Source: Lysobacterales bacterium (lineage in GTDB: Bacteria; Pseudomonadota; Gammaproteobacteria; Xanthomonadales; SZUA-36). From it: DNA of 64,000 bases. Shown piece after piece: positions 43,653 to 53,380 of the stretch. Each line of letters starts with the position of its first letter. Position 1 is the first letter of the stretch. Below the pieces are notes generated by a model that was not told the origin of the DNA, ran no database searches, and saw only the letters and a list, made by a program, of their open reading frames with translations. The stretch spans positions 1-64,000 of the forward strand of contig JABDLD010000032.1 of NCBI GenBank assembly GCA_013001885.1, read 5' to 3'. A program made the position numbers and the translations under genes.

Positions 43653-44366
43653 ATGACAATCTTCGACCATTTTTTAATTTTCATGCTGTTTTTCGTGCAG
43701 CCCATATACGGCTGGCTGAGTTTCCGGCGATACCTGAAGAAAATCGCAGCGGGTGAGCCTGCTCGCAGGTTGAGTCTGTATCGGGAAACGGCTGTCGTTG
43801 AATGGGTATTTCTCGTGATTCTCCTGACCGGATGGATCTTGCTGGCGCGACCCCTCACGGACCTGGGTTTTGCAGTCCCAGCGGGCAGCGCTTTCTGGAT
43901 CTGTGCGGCGCTGGTGTTCATCGGCACCGTCGTGATGATCCGGTCAGCCGCAAGCGTTCGGCGCCTGCCGCAATCCAGGCGTGTCAAACACCGGGATTCG
44001 TTTGGCGACCTGGGCCATTTTCTGCCGCAGGACGACAGGGAACTGAAAAGCTTTTACCGCCTCTCCGTCACGGCCGGAATCGTCGAGGAAATCGTATACC
44101 GCGGCTTCGTGCTCTGGTACCTGGCCACCTTGATGCCGATATGGCCCGCCGTTTTCGTGTCGTCCATTGGATTCGGGCTATGCCACAGTTACCAGGGTTT
44201 GGGCGGCATGATTCGCACCGGGCTGGTCGGCCTGGCTTTTGGCGTCCTGTTCGTATTCAGCGGGTCGCTCTGGCTACCGATCATTGGCCACATCCTGCTG
44301 GACGTTCTGCAGGGCAAGCAGATTCGGGAAATTTATCGCGACGTGGATGAACCGCCTGCGGGCTAA
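43653..44366 (+). CDS. CPBP-family intramembrane metalloprotease
   Basis: This 237-residue protein has about six hydrophobic helices and the CPBP (Abi) motifs. They are EEIVYRGFVLWYL (Glu145, Glu146, Arg150), FGLCHSYQG (His178) and PIIGHILLD (His213), the glutamate/histidine active-site set. Relatives include the CAAX-prenyl endopeptidase-like proteins; the natural substrate is unknown. The gene is under the GTGAATA repeats and diverges from the ArsR-type regulator. Its stop overlaps by 4 bases with that of the converging TPR gene. Confidence 0.9.
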   Translation: MTIFDHFLIFMLFFVQPIYGWLSFRRYLKKIAAGEPARRLSLYRETAVVEWVFLVILLTGWILLARPLTDLGFAVPAGSAFWICAALVFIGTVVMIRSAASVRRLPQSRRVKHRDSFGDLGHFLPQDDRELKSFYRLSVTAGIVEEIVYRGFVLWYLATLMPIWPAVFVSSIGFGLCHSYQGLGGMIRTGLVGLAFGVLFVFSGSLWLPIIGHILLDVLQGKQIREIYRDVDEPPAG

Positions 44367-46279
44367 TCAGGGCCTCTGAAGGTCGCTCCGGAGGCCGCGA
44401 TATCCGGATCGGCGCGCAGAAAGGCGACCGGATAGCCCAATTCAAATGCCTGGCGCGCGTGATCCTGCGCCATCTCCATTTCACCCAGGCGTGAAGCGGC
44501 AATCGCGAAATCATATTGAGTCTGCGGGTCGCTTTCCCATTTCTCGATCATTTTCTGCCTGGCCCTTTCGTAGCGCTCGACGTCGCCGACACTGGCCGCG
44601 GAGACCAGGACCGATGACAATGCGTATGAGTCATCCGGATTGATCGCCAGTTGGCGGTCAGCCAGCCGGATGGCTTCCAGAAAGGTGAGCTGAGCTTCTT
44701 CGGGGCTGTCCATGTGCCAGACGGCATCACCCAGGTTGCGATAATAAAGCGGATCCTCAGGCTCCTTTTCGATCGCGCCCAGATACAGCTCAGCGGCGCC
44801 CGCGAAATCGCCTTCAAAGAACAATATGGTCGCAAGGTTGCTGTTGACGCTGCCCAGGTCGACCGAGTCGTTTTCGACCAGCGGGATCAGCAGGGCTTTA
44901 GCCTCTGCAAACTGCCCGGCCAGGATCATCGTGCTGCTGAGCCGGAAGGTGACGCCTTCGTCGTCAGGCAACAGACGCGCCACCCACCTCATCTCTTCCA
45001 CGGCCTCGGCGTAGCGGCCCTGCTTCCAGTAAAGATACTGCAGACTCAGGTACGCATTAGGACTTCCGGGGTGCTGCTCGATGATGCGCTTGAGCAGGTT
45101 TTCCGCCAACTCGGGATCATCTTCGTGATAAGTCGCTGCAATGGCTACCTGCGCATTCAGCGCGCCGGGGTTGATCTCCAACGAAGAGGCAAATGCATCC
45201 CGCGCCTTCTCTGTCTGCCCTGACTCTGCGTAGAGCGAACCGAGGGCGTATTGCACGACCGGCGACTGCGCGTCGATCGTCCAGGCCCGGTGGCACACAC
45301 GCTCCGCCTCTTCGAAGTCCGCCGTGGTCCGCTTCGTTCCGAAACGGCCGGCCAGAAAATCACACAGGCTGGCCAGCGCAGGGGCAAATCTCGGATCGAT
45401 GGCGATGGCCTCGCGATAGAGTCTCTCGGTTTCATCGCTCATCCGGGATAAGGCGGCCTGCTGTTTTGCCCGCAGGTAGATTGCATAGGCCTCGGGATCA
45501 CCGTCGTCCGCTGCCGGGGCAACCGGGCCGCCGTGAATCTCCAGCAAAATTTCATTGGCGACCGCGTTGGTGGTCTGCTGCAGATGAGCGTCTTCGAATT
45601 CGCGCTCCCACACCACCTCCCCGGCATCCCGGTCGAACAGCGAGACCTTCAGCCGGATGGCGTTGGCTGTTTTCCCGATGGCGCCGTTGATCAGATAGCG
45701 AACGCCCAGCCGGGTCGCCGCTTCAACCGGCGAAGCGTTGGCCGGCAGAGCGTCAATGGCATCGAAGGAAGCGGTTCTTATTCTGCTGCTGCGCTGCAAC
45801 AGGCGCGTGACGTCGCTGGACAGCTGACCAAAAAACGGTGCGATCTGCCGGGACTCGATATTGAAAGGCAGCACCCCCACGGCAACGATCGAACTGTCGT
45901 TGGCGGATGACTGGTTTTGTTGTTGCCAGACAAACCGGTCAACGGCGAACATGGCGACCGCCACCGTCAGCACTCCAATAATGGCGAAATTGAGCTTTTT
46001 GCCGGTCACGTAGGTGATGGACTCTTCCGGAATGACGTCTTCGGTCCGCTGAATTCCCGAGATGGTCAGCTCATACAGCCAGGCCAGCACGAGGGTTACC
46101 GGCAAACCCACAGCGAGCGCCACTACCACGACTTTCATGATCCAGGGCGGAGCAGAAAATGTTTCCAGCAGAATGTCGGCAACCTGGACCGTCAGCCATG
46201 CCAGTACCGTGTAGGCCGCCCCGGCGCGAAAAACGTTGCGCCGGCGTAATTCGCCTATGAAGTTTGAAATTTTAGCCAT
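44363..46279 (-). CDS. Membrane-anchored FlgO/TolB-like TPR protein (second copy)
   Basis: The 638-residue protein shares its layout with the protein at 1317-3506. It has a basic start (IGELRRRNVFRAGAAY), two helices at about 18-40 and 50-72, a third near 95-115, a FlgO/TolB-like alpha/beta domain (GVLPFNIES, then LINGAIGKTANAIRLKVSLFD) and TPR repeats from about 260. The stretches RRxxVxRxxAAY and LVLAWLYEL in the first 80 residues align with the other copy. A cyclase domain is absent. Role is unknown. It lies 18 bases after the MAPEG gene, at the end of the metal-efflux operon, and may be co-transcribed. Confidence 0.85.
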   Translation of the reverse strand: MAKISNFIGELRRRNVFRAGAAYTVLAWLTVQVADILLETFSAPPWIMKVVVVALAVGLPVTLVLAWLYELTISGIQRTEDVIPEESITYVTGKKLNFAIIGVLTVAVAMFAVDRFVWQQQNQSSANDSSIVAVGVLPFNIESRQIAPFFGQLSSDVTRLLQRSSRIRTASFDAIDALPANASPVEAATRLGVRYLINGAIGKTANAIRLKVSLFDRDAGEVVWEREFEDAHLQQTTNAVANEILLEIHGGPVAPAADDGDPEAYAIYLRAKQQAALSRMSDETERLYREAIAIDPRFAPALASLCDFLAGRFGTKRTTADFEEAERVCHRAWTIDAQSPVVQYALGSLYAESGQTEKARDAFASSLEINPGALNAQVAIAATYHEDDPELAENLLKRIIEQHPGSPNAYLSLQYLYWKQGRYAEAVEEMRWVARLLPDDEGVTFRLSSTMILAGQFAEAKALLIPLVENDSVDLGSVNSNLATILFFEGDFAGAAELYLGAIEKEPEDPLYYRNLGDAVWHMDSPEEAQLTFLEAIRLADRQLAINPDDSYALSSVLVSAASVGDVERYERARQKMIEKWESDPQTQYDFAIAASRLGEMEMAQDHARQAFELGYPVAFLRADPDIAASGATFRGPD

Positions 46280-46297
46280 GCGGCAAGACGCGCTCCA

Positions 46298-46687
46298 TCA
46301 CATCGCCAACACAAAAAGAGCGACACAGCTGACCAGGCCGATGATCCAGACGGTCGAACGCAACAGGTTGATGTCACGCAAATAAGCAACGATGTAAATC
46401 ACCCGGCTGAGCACGAAAACGGCTGACCAGACCGCACTCCACCAGGGATTTGCCTGGAACAGATGGGCCGTGATCACCGCGGCGGCGAACACCGGCGTGA
46501 TCTCGAAGCCATTGAGATGCGCCGCCAGGGCGCGCTCACCCCAGCCGGTCAAACGCGACTGCTGGTCACGCGGATGGCGGTTGTCGTAACCCCTGGTCCC
46601 TTCCTTCGCCATGGCCATGGCCAGTGGAATCTTGGAAAGGTACAGGAGCAGCATGGCGGCGAACAGGCAATAGAAGGGATAGGTCAC
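46298..46687 (-). CDS. MAPEG-family membrane protein
   Basis: This is a four-helix membrane protein of the MAPEG superfamily (membrane-associated eicosanoid/glutathione metabolism). Helices are at YPFYCLFAAMLLLYLSKIPLAM, the GFEITPVFAAAVITAHLF region, AVWSAVFVLSRVIYIVAYL and TVWIIGLVSCVALFVLAM. RLTGWGERALAAHLNGFE is the family signature between helices 1 and 2. The GTG at 46687 is chosen because it places helix 1 at the N-terminus as in relatives. A TTG at 46777 is in frame and would add 30 residues. It lies downstream of the CusA-like gene. Confidence 0.82.
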   Translation of the reverse strand: MTYPFYCLFAAMLLLYLSKIPLAMAMAKEGTRGYDNRHPRDQQSRLTGWGERALAAHLNGFEITPVFAAAVITAHLFQANPWWSAVWSAVFVLSRVIYIVAYLRDINLLRSTVWIIGLVSCVALFVLAM

Positions 46688-46783
46688 GGGCTGATTCCAG
46701 TTTGCGAATGGTTGAGCCGAAGTCTCGCACGTAGCGATGTGTTTGCCAAATGCCGCATGATCCGTCAACAGCTCCAATCCGTT

Positions 46784-49700
46784 TTATTCCCCGTCACCCG
46801 AACTGCGCAGGAGGCGTTGCTGCCACAGCAGGAAGACGGCCGGAATCAACGCCAGCGTCAGCACCGTGGCGCTGACCATCCCGCCAACCATCGGCGCTGC
46901 AATGCGCCGCATGACCTCTGAGCCGGTACCTCCGCCGAGCATGATCGGCAACAGGCCGGCAATGATGGCCGCGACCGTCATTATGATCGGGCGCACCCGC
47001 AGCAATGCGCCGTTGGTAACCGCAGAAGCGAGGTCCCGGGCAGTGAGTGGACGCTGTTGCCGCCCGGCCTCGATTTTTTCATGCGCCAGCGCCTGCTTGA
47101 GATAAACCAGCATGACCACACCGATCTCAACCGCAACACCGGCCAGCGCGATGAACCCTACGCCCACCGCGACCGACATGTGATAGTCCAATAAATAAAG
47201 CAGCCAGACGCCACCGATCAGCGCGGTGGGCAGCGTTCCCATGATGATCAGCACTTCCGCCAGGTTGCGGAAGTTCAAAAACAGCAACAGGATGATGGTC
47301 ACGAGGGTGACCGGCACGACGACTGCCAGGCGGTCGCTGGCCCGCTCCATGTATTCATACTGTCCGGACCAGTTGATCGAGTAGCCCGCCGGAAGGTCGA
47401 TGTGGTCGGAAACAGCTTGCTTCGCATCAGCCACGTAGGTGCCCAGGTCCACACCCTCGATATCGATGAAAACCCAGCCGTTCAGACGCGCATTTTCACT
47501 TTTGATCATAGGAGGACCGTCATCGACCTGGATATTCGCAACCGCGGATAGCGGGATTTGCTGTCCGGCGGGGGTCACAACAGCCAGTTCCCTGAGCTTC
47601 TCCACCGAATCACGCACCCCCCGTGGATAACGCAGGTTGACCGGGTAACGCTCCAGGCCTTCAACCGTCTCGGTGACGTTCATTCCGCCGATCGCCGTGC
47701 GAACGATATCCTGTACGTCATCGATATTCAGTCCGTAGCGGGACGCCTGTGCACGCTGGATATCCACCGTCACGTAGCGCCCGCCGGCCACCCGTTCCGA
47801 AAATGCGGAGGCAGTGCCCGGCACTTCCTTCAGCACGGTCTCGATTTCCTGTCCGATCTTCTGGATGGTCTGCAAATCCGGGCCGGCAATCTTGATACCC
47901 ACCGGTGTCTTGATACCGGTTGCCAACATATCGATGCGGGTCTTGATCGGCCAAACCCAGGCGTTCGTCAGCCCGGGAAGCCGGACCCGTTGATCGAGTT
48001 CCTCCCTGATGTCGTCGATAGTGACACCCTCGCGCCATTCATCTTCCGGTTTTAACTGGATCACCGACTCGATCATGGTCAGCGGCGCGGGATCGGTCGC
48101 CGTTTCCGCCCGGCCGATCTTTCCGAAGACGGACTTCACCTCGGGGACCGATTTGATCAATTTGTCGGTTTGCTGCAGTAATTCCTGGGCTTTACCGATG
48201 GAGATGCCGGGAAAAGTCGTCGGCATATACATCAAATCGCCTTCATTCAGGTCGGGCATGAATTCCGAGCCCAGCTTGCCGGCAGGCCAGAAACCCACAA
48301 CCACGAGCGCCGCCGTCACCAGCACCACGGACCAGGGTTGCCTGGTGATCGCTGCAATCAGGGGCCGGTACAACCAGATCAGCAGCCGGTTCACCGGATT
48401 TCGGTGCTCCGGGATTATTTTGCCCCTGATGAAGTAACCCATCAAAACCGGCACCAGGGTGATGGAAAGGCCCGCGGCGGCGGCCATCGCGTAGGTCTTG
48501 GTAAACGCCAGCGGTGCAAACAACCTGCCCTCCTGTGCCTGCAGCGTGAATACCGGCAGGAAGCTCAAGGTTATGATCAGCAAGGAGAAGAACAGGGGCG
48601 GCCCGACTTCCACCGCCGCCTCGGTCACGGTGGACCAGTGAGCTTTTGGATCGTAGTTCGCATCTTCCATTTTCTTGTGCACGGTTTCAATCATCACGAT
48701 GGCCGCATCGACCATCGCGCCAATCGCTATGGCAATTCCGCCAAGGGACATGATGTTCGCATTCAGTCCCTGGGCTTTCATCACCAGGAACGCCGCCAGG
48801 ATTCCCAGCGGGAGGCTCAGGATGACCACCAGGGAGGAACGCAGGTGAAACAGGAAAATCAGGCAGACCAGCGCCACCACCACGAACTCCTGCACGAGCT
48901 TGAGTTGCAGCGTCTCGACGGCCCTTGTGATCAACGACGAGCGGTCGTAGGTCTCCACGATCTCCACGCCTTCAGGCAGACTTTTCTGCAGTTGGGCCAG
49001 CTTGTCCTTGACGCTGGCGATGGTGGCCCGGGCGTTCTCGCCGAAGCGCATGACAATCACGCCGCCCACCACCTCGCCTTCGCCATTGAGCTCGGCAATG
49101 CCTCTGCGCATTTGCGGACCGAGACGAATATCGGCGACGTCGGCGAGGCGGATTGGCGTACCCCTCTCGTTCATTCCCAGCGGGATTTCCGCCAGGTCTT
49201 CCCGGGACTGGAGGTAGCCCGTCGCCCGGATCATGTACTCGGCCTCACCCATTTCGATGACCGAGCCGCCCACCTCCCGGTTCCCCCTCTGGATGGCCGA
49301 ACGGATTTTGGCCAGCGGCAGCCCATAAGCCCGCAATGCATCCGGGTTAACAACGACCTGGTACTGCCGCACCATGCCGCCGATGGTCGCCACTTCGGCC
49401 ACGCCATGCACCGTCTGCAGTTCGTACTTGAGGAACCAGTCCTGGATCGACCGCAGCTGAGACAGGTCGTGCCTGCCGGTGCGGTCCTGCAGCGCGTATT
49501 GATAAATCCACCCCACGCCGGTGGCATCCGGCCCCAGCGCCGGCTTGGCGGCAGATGGCAACTGACCGGAAACTTGGTTCAGATATTCCAGGACACGGGA
49601 ACGCGCCCAGTACAGATCCGTTCCGTCCTCAAAAATCACGTAGACATAGGAATCGCCAAAGAACGAATACCCCCTGACCGTGGTCGCCCCGGGCACCGAC

Positions 49701-49921
49701 AGCATGGCCGTTGTGAGCGGGTAGGTCACCTGGTCCTCTACCACCTGCGGCGCCTGGCCGGGAAACGGCGTCTTGATGATGACCTGGACGTCTGAAAGAT
49801 CAGGAATGGCGTCAACGGGGGTATTCACCATGACGTAGGCACCACTCGCGCCCAGGATCAGGCTCAACAGAATGACCAGGAAGCGATTGGCGACCGACCA
49901 GCGGATAATCGTCTCAATCAT
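46784..49921 (-). CDS. cusA: CusA/CzcA-type heavy-metal RND efflux pump
   Basis: This is a 1045-residue inner-membrane proton-driven RND transporter. [21 protein letters not shown] in TM4 region carries the proton-relay acids. [41 protein letters not shown] and [20 protein letters not shown] follow the CusA pattern that contains the Cu/Ag-binding methionines. Twelve TM helices with two large periplasmic loops fit the class. Start ATG 49921 follows AAGGACATCACC; a Met 5 codons earlier (49936) is in frame. It overlaps cusB by 8 bases. Copper or silver is favoured over zinc/cobalt on motif grounds and on CusF-like features in the neighbour. Confidence 0.93.
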   Translation of the reverse strand: MIETIIRWSVANRFLVILLSLILGASGAYVMVNTPVDAIPDLSDVQVIIKTPFPGQAPQVVEDQVTYPLTTAMLSVPGATTVRGYSFFGDSYVYVIFEDGTDLYWARSRVLEYLNQVSGQLPSAAKPALGPDATGVGWIYQYALQDRTGRHDLSQLRSIQDWFLKYELQTVHGVAEVATIGGMVRQYQVVVNPDALRAYGLPLAKIRSAIQRGNREVGGSVIEMGEAEYMIRATGYLQSREDLAEIPLGMNERGTPIRLADVADIRLGPQMRRGIAELNGEGEVVGGVIVMRFGENARATIASVKDKLAQLQKSLPEGVEIVETYDRSSLITRAVETLQLKLVQEFVVVALVCLIFLFHLRSSLVVILSLPLGILAAFLVMKAQGLNANIMSLGGIAIAIGAMVDAAIVMIETVHKKMEDANYDPKAHWSTVTEAAVEVGPPLFFSLLIITLSFLPVFTLQAQEGRLFAPLAFTKTYAMAAAAGLSITLVPVLMGYFIRGKIIPEHRNPVNRLLIWLYRPLIAAITRQPWSVVLVTAALVVVGFWPAGKLGSEFMPDLNEGDLMYMPTTFPGISIGKAQELLQQTDKLIKSVPEVKSVFGKIGRAETATDPAPLTMIESVIQLKPEDEWREGVTIDDIREELDQRVRLPGLTNAWVWPIKTRIDMLATGIKTPVGIKIAGPDLQTIQKIGQEIETVLKEVPGTASAFSERVAGGRYVTVDIQRAQASRYGLNIDDVQDIVRTAIGGMNVTETVEGLERYPVNLRYPRGVRDSVEKLRELAVVTPAGQQIPLSAVANIQVDDGPPMIKSENARLNGWVFIDIEGVDLGTYVADAKQAVSDHIDLPAGYSINWSGQYEYMERASDRLAVVVPVTLVTIILLLFLNFRNLAEVLIIMGTLPTALIGGVWLLYLLDYHMSVAVGVGFIALAGVAVEIGVVMLVYLKQALAHEKIEAGRQQRPLTARDLASAVTNGALLRVRPIIMTVAAIIAGLLPIMLGGGTGSEVMRRIAAPMVGGMVSATVLTLALIPAVFLLWQQRLLRSSGDGE

Positions 49922-51473
49922 GGTGATGTCCTTCATGGCCGCTGTGGGGCTCGACCTGACTTGCCTCCTCCGGGGCGGGCTCTACCCGGCTCGTCTCCTC
50001 CGGGGCCGGCTCGCCGGAAAAAATCTGCTCGAGCACATACTCACCGGCATGCTCCTGCACCAGAGCGAAGCGAATGTCCTGACCGACCCTGACATTCCCA
50101 AGGTCAACGCCGGGCCGCGTATCGAACACCATGATCATGCCGGGCCAACCCAGCGCATCGATCGGGCCGTGCGCCACGCGAATCCGCCGGCGTTCGAGAT
50201 CGATCTCCTCTATCCTGCCACTGGCAAACACCGGCCCCGGTTCACGCTTGCCCTGCTCCGGCTCGATGGACTCGAGCCGCTTAATACTGCCGGCAATACT
50301 GGCCTCGGAGTCAATCAGGAACTGGGACGAAGTGACGATCCGGTCGCCTTTGGCAATTCCGGCGAGAATTTCAACGTACTCGCCGCTTTCCAGGCCGGTC
50401 AGGACCTCGTGGACGCGGAATTGCCCGTCGCCCAGCGCCACGACCACGCGATCCCTGCCGGGCGCCGGAATCAGCGCCTCCCTGGGAATCGTCAGGGCGT
50501 TCGGTTTGAGACGCCCGTAGATCGAAACCCGGGCATACATATTGGGCTTGAGACGCCCGTTCGGGTTATCGAACCGCAGGCGAACCCGCAGGGTCCGGGT
50601 TTTCGGGTCGAGCACAGGATAGACGTAATCCACCTGGCCGCTGAACTCGGTACCGGGCATGTAATCCAGCGTCGCTTCCGCCGCCTGGCCGGCGGCAACC
50701 CAGTCTGCCTGTGACTCGAAGACCTCCGCCTGCAGCCACACGCTGGACAGATCCGCCAGGCTCATGATGGTCGTATGAGGCTGGATATACATGCCCTCGC
50801 GAACGCTCAGGGACGTAATGATGCCGTCCTGGGGCGCGACAATCCTGATATTTTCCGAAGCGGTACCCCGCTCTCTCAAGGCGGAGATCTCGGACGGAAT
50901 CATGCCCAGGGCGCGGAGCTTCTCCCCCGCCCCGGCAAGCAGACGGTCACCACCGCGACGGGCGGCCTGCAGATACTCCTTCTGGGCGTTGACCAGTTCC
51001 GGCGAATACAGCTCGAACAGCAAATCGCCCTTCGAAACCCGCTCCCCTTCCGCGTCCGCCTGCAGACGGACAATCCAGCCCTGCACGCGTGTGCTGATAT
51101 GGCTGATGCGCGTTTCGTCGAAGCCGACATATCCGGTCGCTTCAACGCGCCGCCACAAGGGCCGCACCTGGGCGGCTTCGACCCGCACCCCGAGGTTGTT
51201 TTCAACTGCCGGACTGATGGTTACCGAATCCCCGCCCCCGCCTTCATCCTCGTAAACCGGCACCAGGTCCATCCCCATCGGGGATTTGCCTGGCTCGTCA
51301 CGCCTGAAGTTCGGGTCCATCGGCGCAACCCAGTAAAGAATTTTTCTTTCTGCAGGCGCCTCTGCCGATTCACCTGGAACAAGCGAATCCGAATTCCACA
51401 ACATCGGTCCGATTACAGCGCCGGCCAGGAACACCATCAGAACCCCAAGGGTCACTACGATTTTGTTGTTCAT
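49914..51473 (-). CDS. cusB: CusB-like membrane-fusion adaptor with fused CusF-like domain
   Basis: This 519-residue periplasmic adaptor starts at ATG 51473 behind GGAAGGAG. It has an N-terminal membrane anchor, then the heavy-metal-binding [28 protein letters not shown] (Cys-free form of the HMBD). The barrel-sandwich/lipoyl hybrid and beta-barrel domains follow at about 85-390. A C-terminal domain at about 420-490 has [17 protein letters not shown]: His435, Trp443, Met446, Met448 match the CusF copper site. It ends with a repeated EPAPEE segment and a [11 protein letters not shown] tail. The fusion would bring the chaperone directly to the pump. Confidence 0.92.
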   Translation of the reverse strand: MNNKIVVTLGVLMVFLAGAVIGPMLWNSDSLVPGESAEAPAERKILYWVAPMDPNFRRDEPGKSPMGMDLVPVYEDEGGGGDSVTISPAVENNLGVRVEAAQVRPLWRRVEATGYVGFDETRISHISTRVQGWIVRLQADAEGERVSKGDLLFELYSPELVNAQKEYLQAARRGGDRLLAGAGEKLRALGMIPSEISALRERGTASENIRIVAPQDGIITSLSVREGMYIQPHTTIMSLADLSSVWLQAEVFESQADWVAAGQAAEATLDYMPGTEFSGQVDYVYPVLDPKTRTLRVRLRFDNPNGRLKPNMYARVSIYGRLKPNALTIPREALIPAPGRDRVVVALGDGQFRVHEVLTGLESGEYVEILAGIAKGDRIVTSSQFLIDSEASIAGSIKRLESIEPEQGKREPGPVFASGRIEEIDLERRRIRVAHGPIDALGWPGMIMVFDTRPGVDLGNVRVGQDIRFALVQEHAGEYVLEQIFSGEPAPEETSRVEPAPEEASQVEPHSGHEGHHHD

Positions 51474-51475
51474 AT

Positions 51476-52750
51476 TCAAACTCCTTCCAGGTACCGCAAA
51501 CGGGCCTGTGTTTTCAACACTTCGGCCCGCAGCCTCGCGTGCTCGAGCTGCAGTTCGTACTCGGTAATCTGCGTTCTCAAAAGTGTTGTCAGGTTCTCCA
51601 CCGATGACTGGTAGGCCGCCAGCGAGGCCTCGGAACTGAACGACGCATCGGGCAGGAGCGTGTTTTCGAAAAGCTCGATCCGGTCTCGCTGTCTTTGGTA
51701 GGTGGCGTAATGAAAATCGACCTCGCTGCGCATCCGGCGCAGGACGTCATCCCGTGTAAACAAAGCGGCTGAGGACTCCGCCACCTGGGCCGCCACCACC
51801 CGGTCCTGCCGGTTTTTGCGGAACAGCGGAATGTCCATCACGACCATCAGCGACAGCAGGTCCGCTCTGGAGCGGCCGTCCGGATTGGTTCCGCCCCGGC
51901 CCCCGTAGGTCACATCCACAGCGAATTCCGGTTTGTACCGTTGCTTCGCAAGCTCTACTCCGGTTTCGGCAGCCGAGATACTTTTTTCAAGGCTCCGGAT
52001 GCGCGGGTGATCCGTCAGCCTGGGCTTGATGGCGTCGCCGGAAACATCAAGGCCAAAATCCGGCCAGGCGGTGTCGAGTTCCCGGTACGCCGCATCTCCG
52101 ATCCAGGTTGCCAGCCGGGTTCGGGCGCGCTCTTCGTCCTGGGCGATGCGCGTCGCGCGATCCTCGACCTTGGCCAATTCCACGGCTGCCTGCAGGACAT
52201 CATGCTGATACACCCGGCCCGTCGCGTAATAGTCTTTCGTGATCTCGGCCACATCGGTCAACGCCAGCGTCGCCGCGGCATTGATGCGAGCCAGTTCCCG
52301 CTGCTTGAGCACCTCGAGAAACTGCTCCCTGACGGCGAGCAGTATCTGCAGTTCCTGGTCCCGTATGATTTCATCCAGCCCTTCCGATTTCAGGCCGATC
52401 TGGGCGGATCGCAGCGACCGGGATTTCCCCCTGGGAAATTTCTGTACCAGGCCAAGCTGCACCTGCGTCATCGCTTCCTGCCCCAGGTTGAACGTGTCCG
52501 TGGGGAGCCCGACCACGCCCATCTTGAGCATCGGATCGGGCAACTGGCCCGCTGCGACCGACATCTCATCGAGCGCACGCTGGTTAGCCTGCACAGACTG
52601 CACACCCGGGTCCGAAGCAAGAGCCAGTTCTTCTGCTGACTCCAGCGACAGGCCGGCAGCCTGAATATTTGCACTTAATAGAATTCCGGCGAGCACCCCC
52701 AATACACGAGGCGCTCGAATGTAACTGATGTCCGATTGCGTCCAGGACAT
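51476..52750 (-). CDS. cusC: TolC-family outer-membrane channel of the metal pump
   Basis: The 424-residue outer-membrane efflux protein starts at ATG 52750 behind GGGAG and has a Sec signal peptide (GVLAGILLSANIQA). It shows the two long OEP repeats: LALASDPGVQSVQANQRAL with LPDPMLKMGV, and RSLEKSISAAETGVELAKQRYKPEFAVDVTYGG. The C-terminal hairpin has LLRTQITEYELQLEHARLRAEVL. The size and position identify it as the exit duct. It is separated from cusB by 2 bases. Compared with CusC of E. coli it lacks an N-terminal lipid Cys. Confidence 0.9.
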   Translation of the reverse strand: MSWTQSDISYIRAPRVLGVLAGILLSANIQAAGLSLESAEELALASDPGVQSVQANQRALDEMSVAAGQLPDPMLKMGVVGLPTDTFNLGQEAMTQVQLGLVQKFPRGKSRSLRSAQIGLKSEGLDEIIRDQELQILLAVREQFLEVLKQRELARINAAATLALTDVAEITKDYYATGRVYQHDVLQAAVELAKVEDRATRIAQDEERARTRLATWIGDAAYRELDTAWPDFGLDVSGDAIKPRLTDHPRIRSLEKSISAAETGVELAKQRYKPEFAVDVTYGGRGGTNPDGRSRADLLSLMVVMDIPLFRKNRQDRVVAAQVAESSAALFTRDDVLRRMRSEVDFHYATYQRQRDRIELFENTLLPDASFSSEASLAAYQSSVENLTTLLRTQITEYELQLEHARLRAEVLKTQARLRYLEGV

Positions 52751-52847
52751 AACATACTCCCATTTCCCGACAACGCCGTCTGGCGCTATCAAATCAAAAA
52801 CAGCGGTGATCTGAAGTCAGGCGGACTGACCCCAGGTTCTGCTCAGA

Positions 52848-53183
52848 TCAGGAGATGGGAGGCCGGAATGGAGGGGAAGTATGGCTCGGCGGAATCACGC
52901 CGGAAGTCACATCCGGCAAGTACGGATGCGCCCAGAATGCGTTGATCCGGGAAAGGCTGGGGATGGCGTAAACGCTCACGAAACACACCCCGCAGTCCAT
53001 ATTGCCGTCGCATCCTTCCGAAGCGTCTGAATCATCCGAGCCGCAGCAGTCGTGTTTTACCTGCTTTGACTGCTCCATGTGATGCGCTGTTTCCGGGTTC
53101 TTTTCCCCACCAATATCACAGAACCCGGCCTGCAGGGGCTGGGCGCTGATTGCCAGGGCAAGAATGAAAACCAAGCATTTCAT
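52848..53183 (-). CDS. Small exported Cys/His-rich protein of the metal operon
   Basis: The 111-residue protein has a Sec signal peptide (FILALAISAQPLQA). The mature part is rich in metal ligands: HHMEQSKQVKHDCCGSDD, then CDGNMDCGVC, with a terminal SPPFRPPIS. Small proteins ending in xPPFRPP(I/L) with CC and CxxC motifs are common first genes of copper or cobalt/zinc efflux operons, and some resemble CopL or DUF2946. It lies 98 bases before cusC. It probably buffers or delivers metal in the periplasm, which is inference. Confidence 0.78.
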   Translation of the reverse strand: MKCLVFILALAISAQPLQAGFCDIGGEKNPETAHHMEQSKQVKHDCCGSDDSDASEGCDGNMDCGVCFVSVYAIPSLSRINAFWAHPYLPDVTSGVIPPSHTSPPFRPPIS

Positions 53184-53225
53184 GCGGCTAAATTACATCA
53201 AATCCGTACAAATTTACAGTTTTCC

Positions 53226-53255
53226 TTGTTAATTCAGCTTTTTAGAGTGTAACTA
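53226..53255 (+). promoter_or_regulatory. Candidate promoter for the TPR-sulfotransferase gene
   Basis: In the AT-rich 197-base gap before the sulfotransferase gene, TTGTTA (53226) and TAACTA (53250) are separated by 18 bases, a fair -35/-10 pair. The gap also must hold the minus-strand promoter of the metal-efflux operon. No regulator site is recognisable. Confidence 0.25.
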
Positions 53256-53380
53256 ATAGCGTATTTTTCACTGCTCAAATTAATTTCTGATTTCTGCTAA
53301 TTGCGAAGACCGTCGAAGATAGAAAAGTGTGAGGTGAGTTCTTGGCAAGCTTCCCCGCGACTTCTGTAGAATCAACCACC

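Noticed and set aside
48338-49795. 485-codon plus-strand frame across cusA
   Set aside because: Antisense to a secure RND pump gene; rich in H, R, Q and G as expected of a shadow frame.
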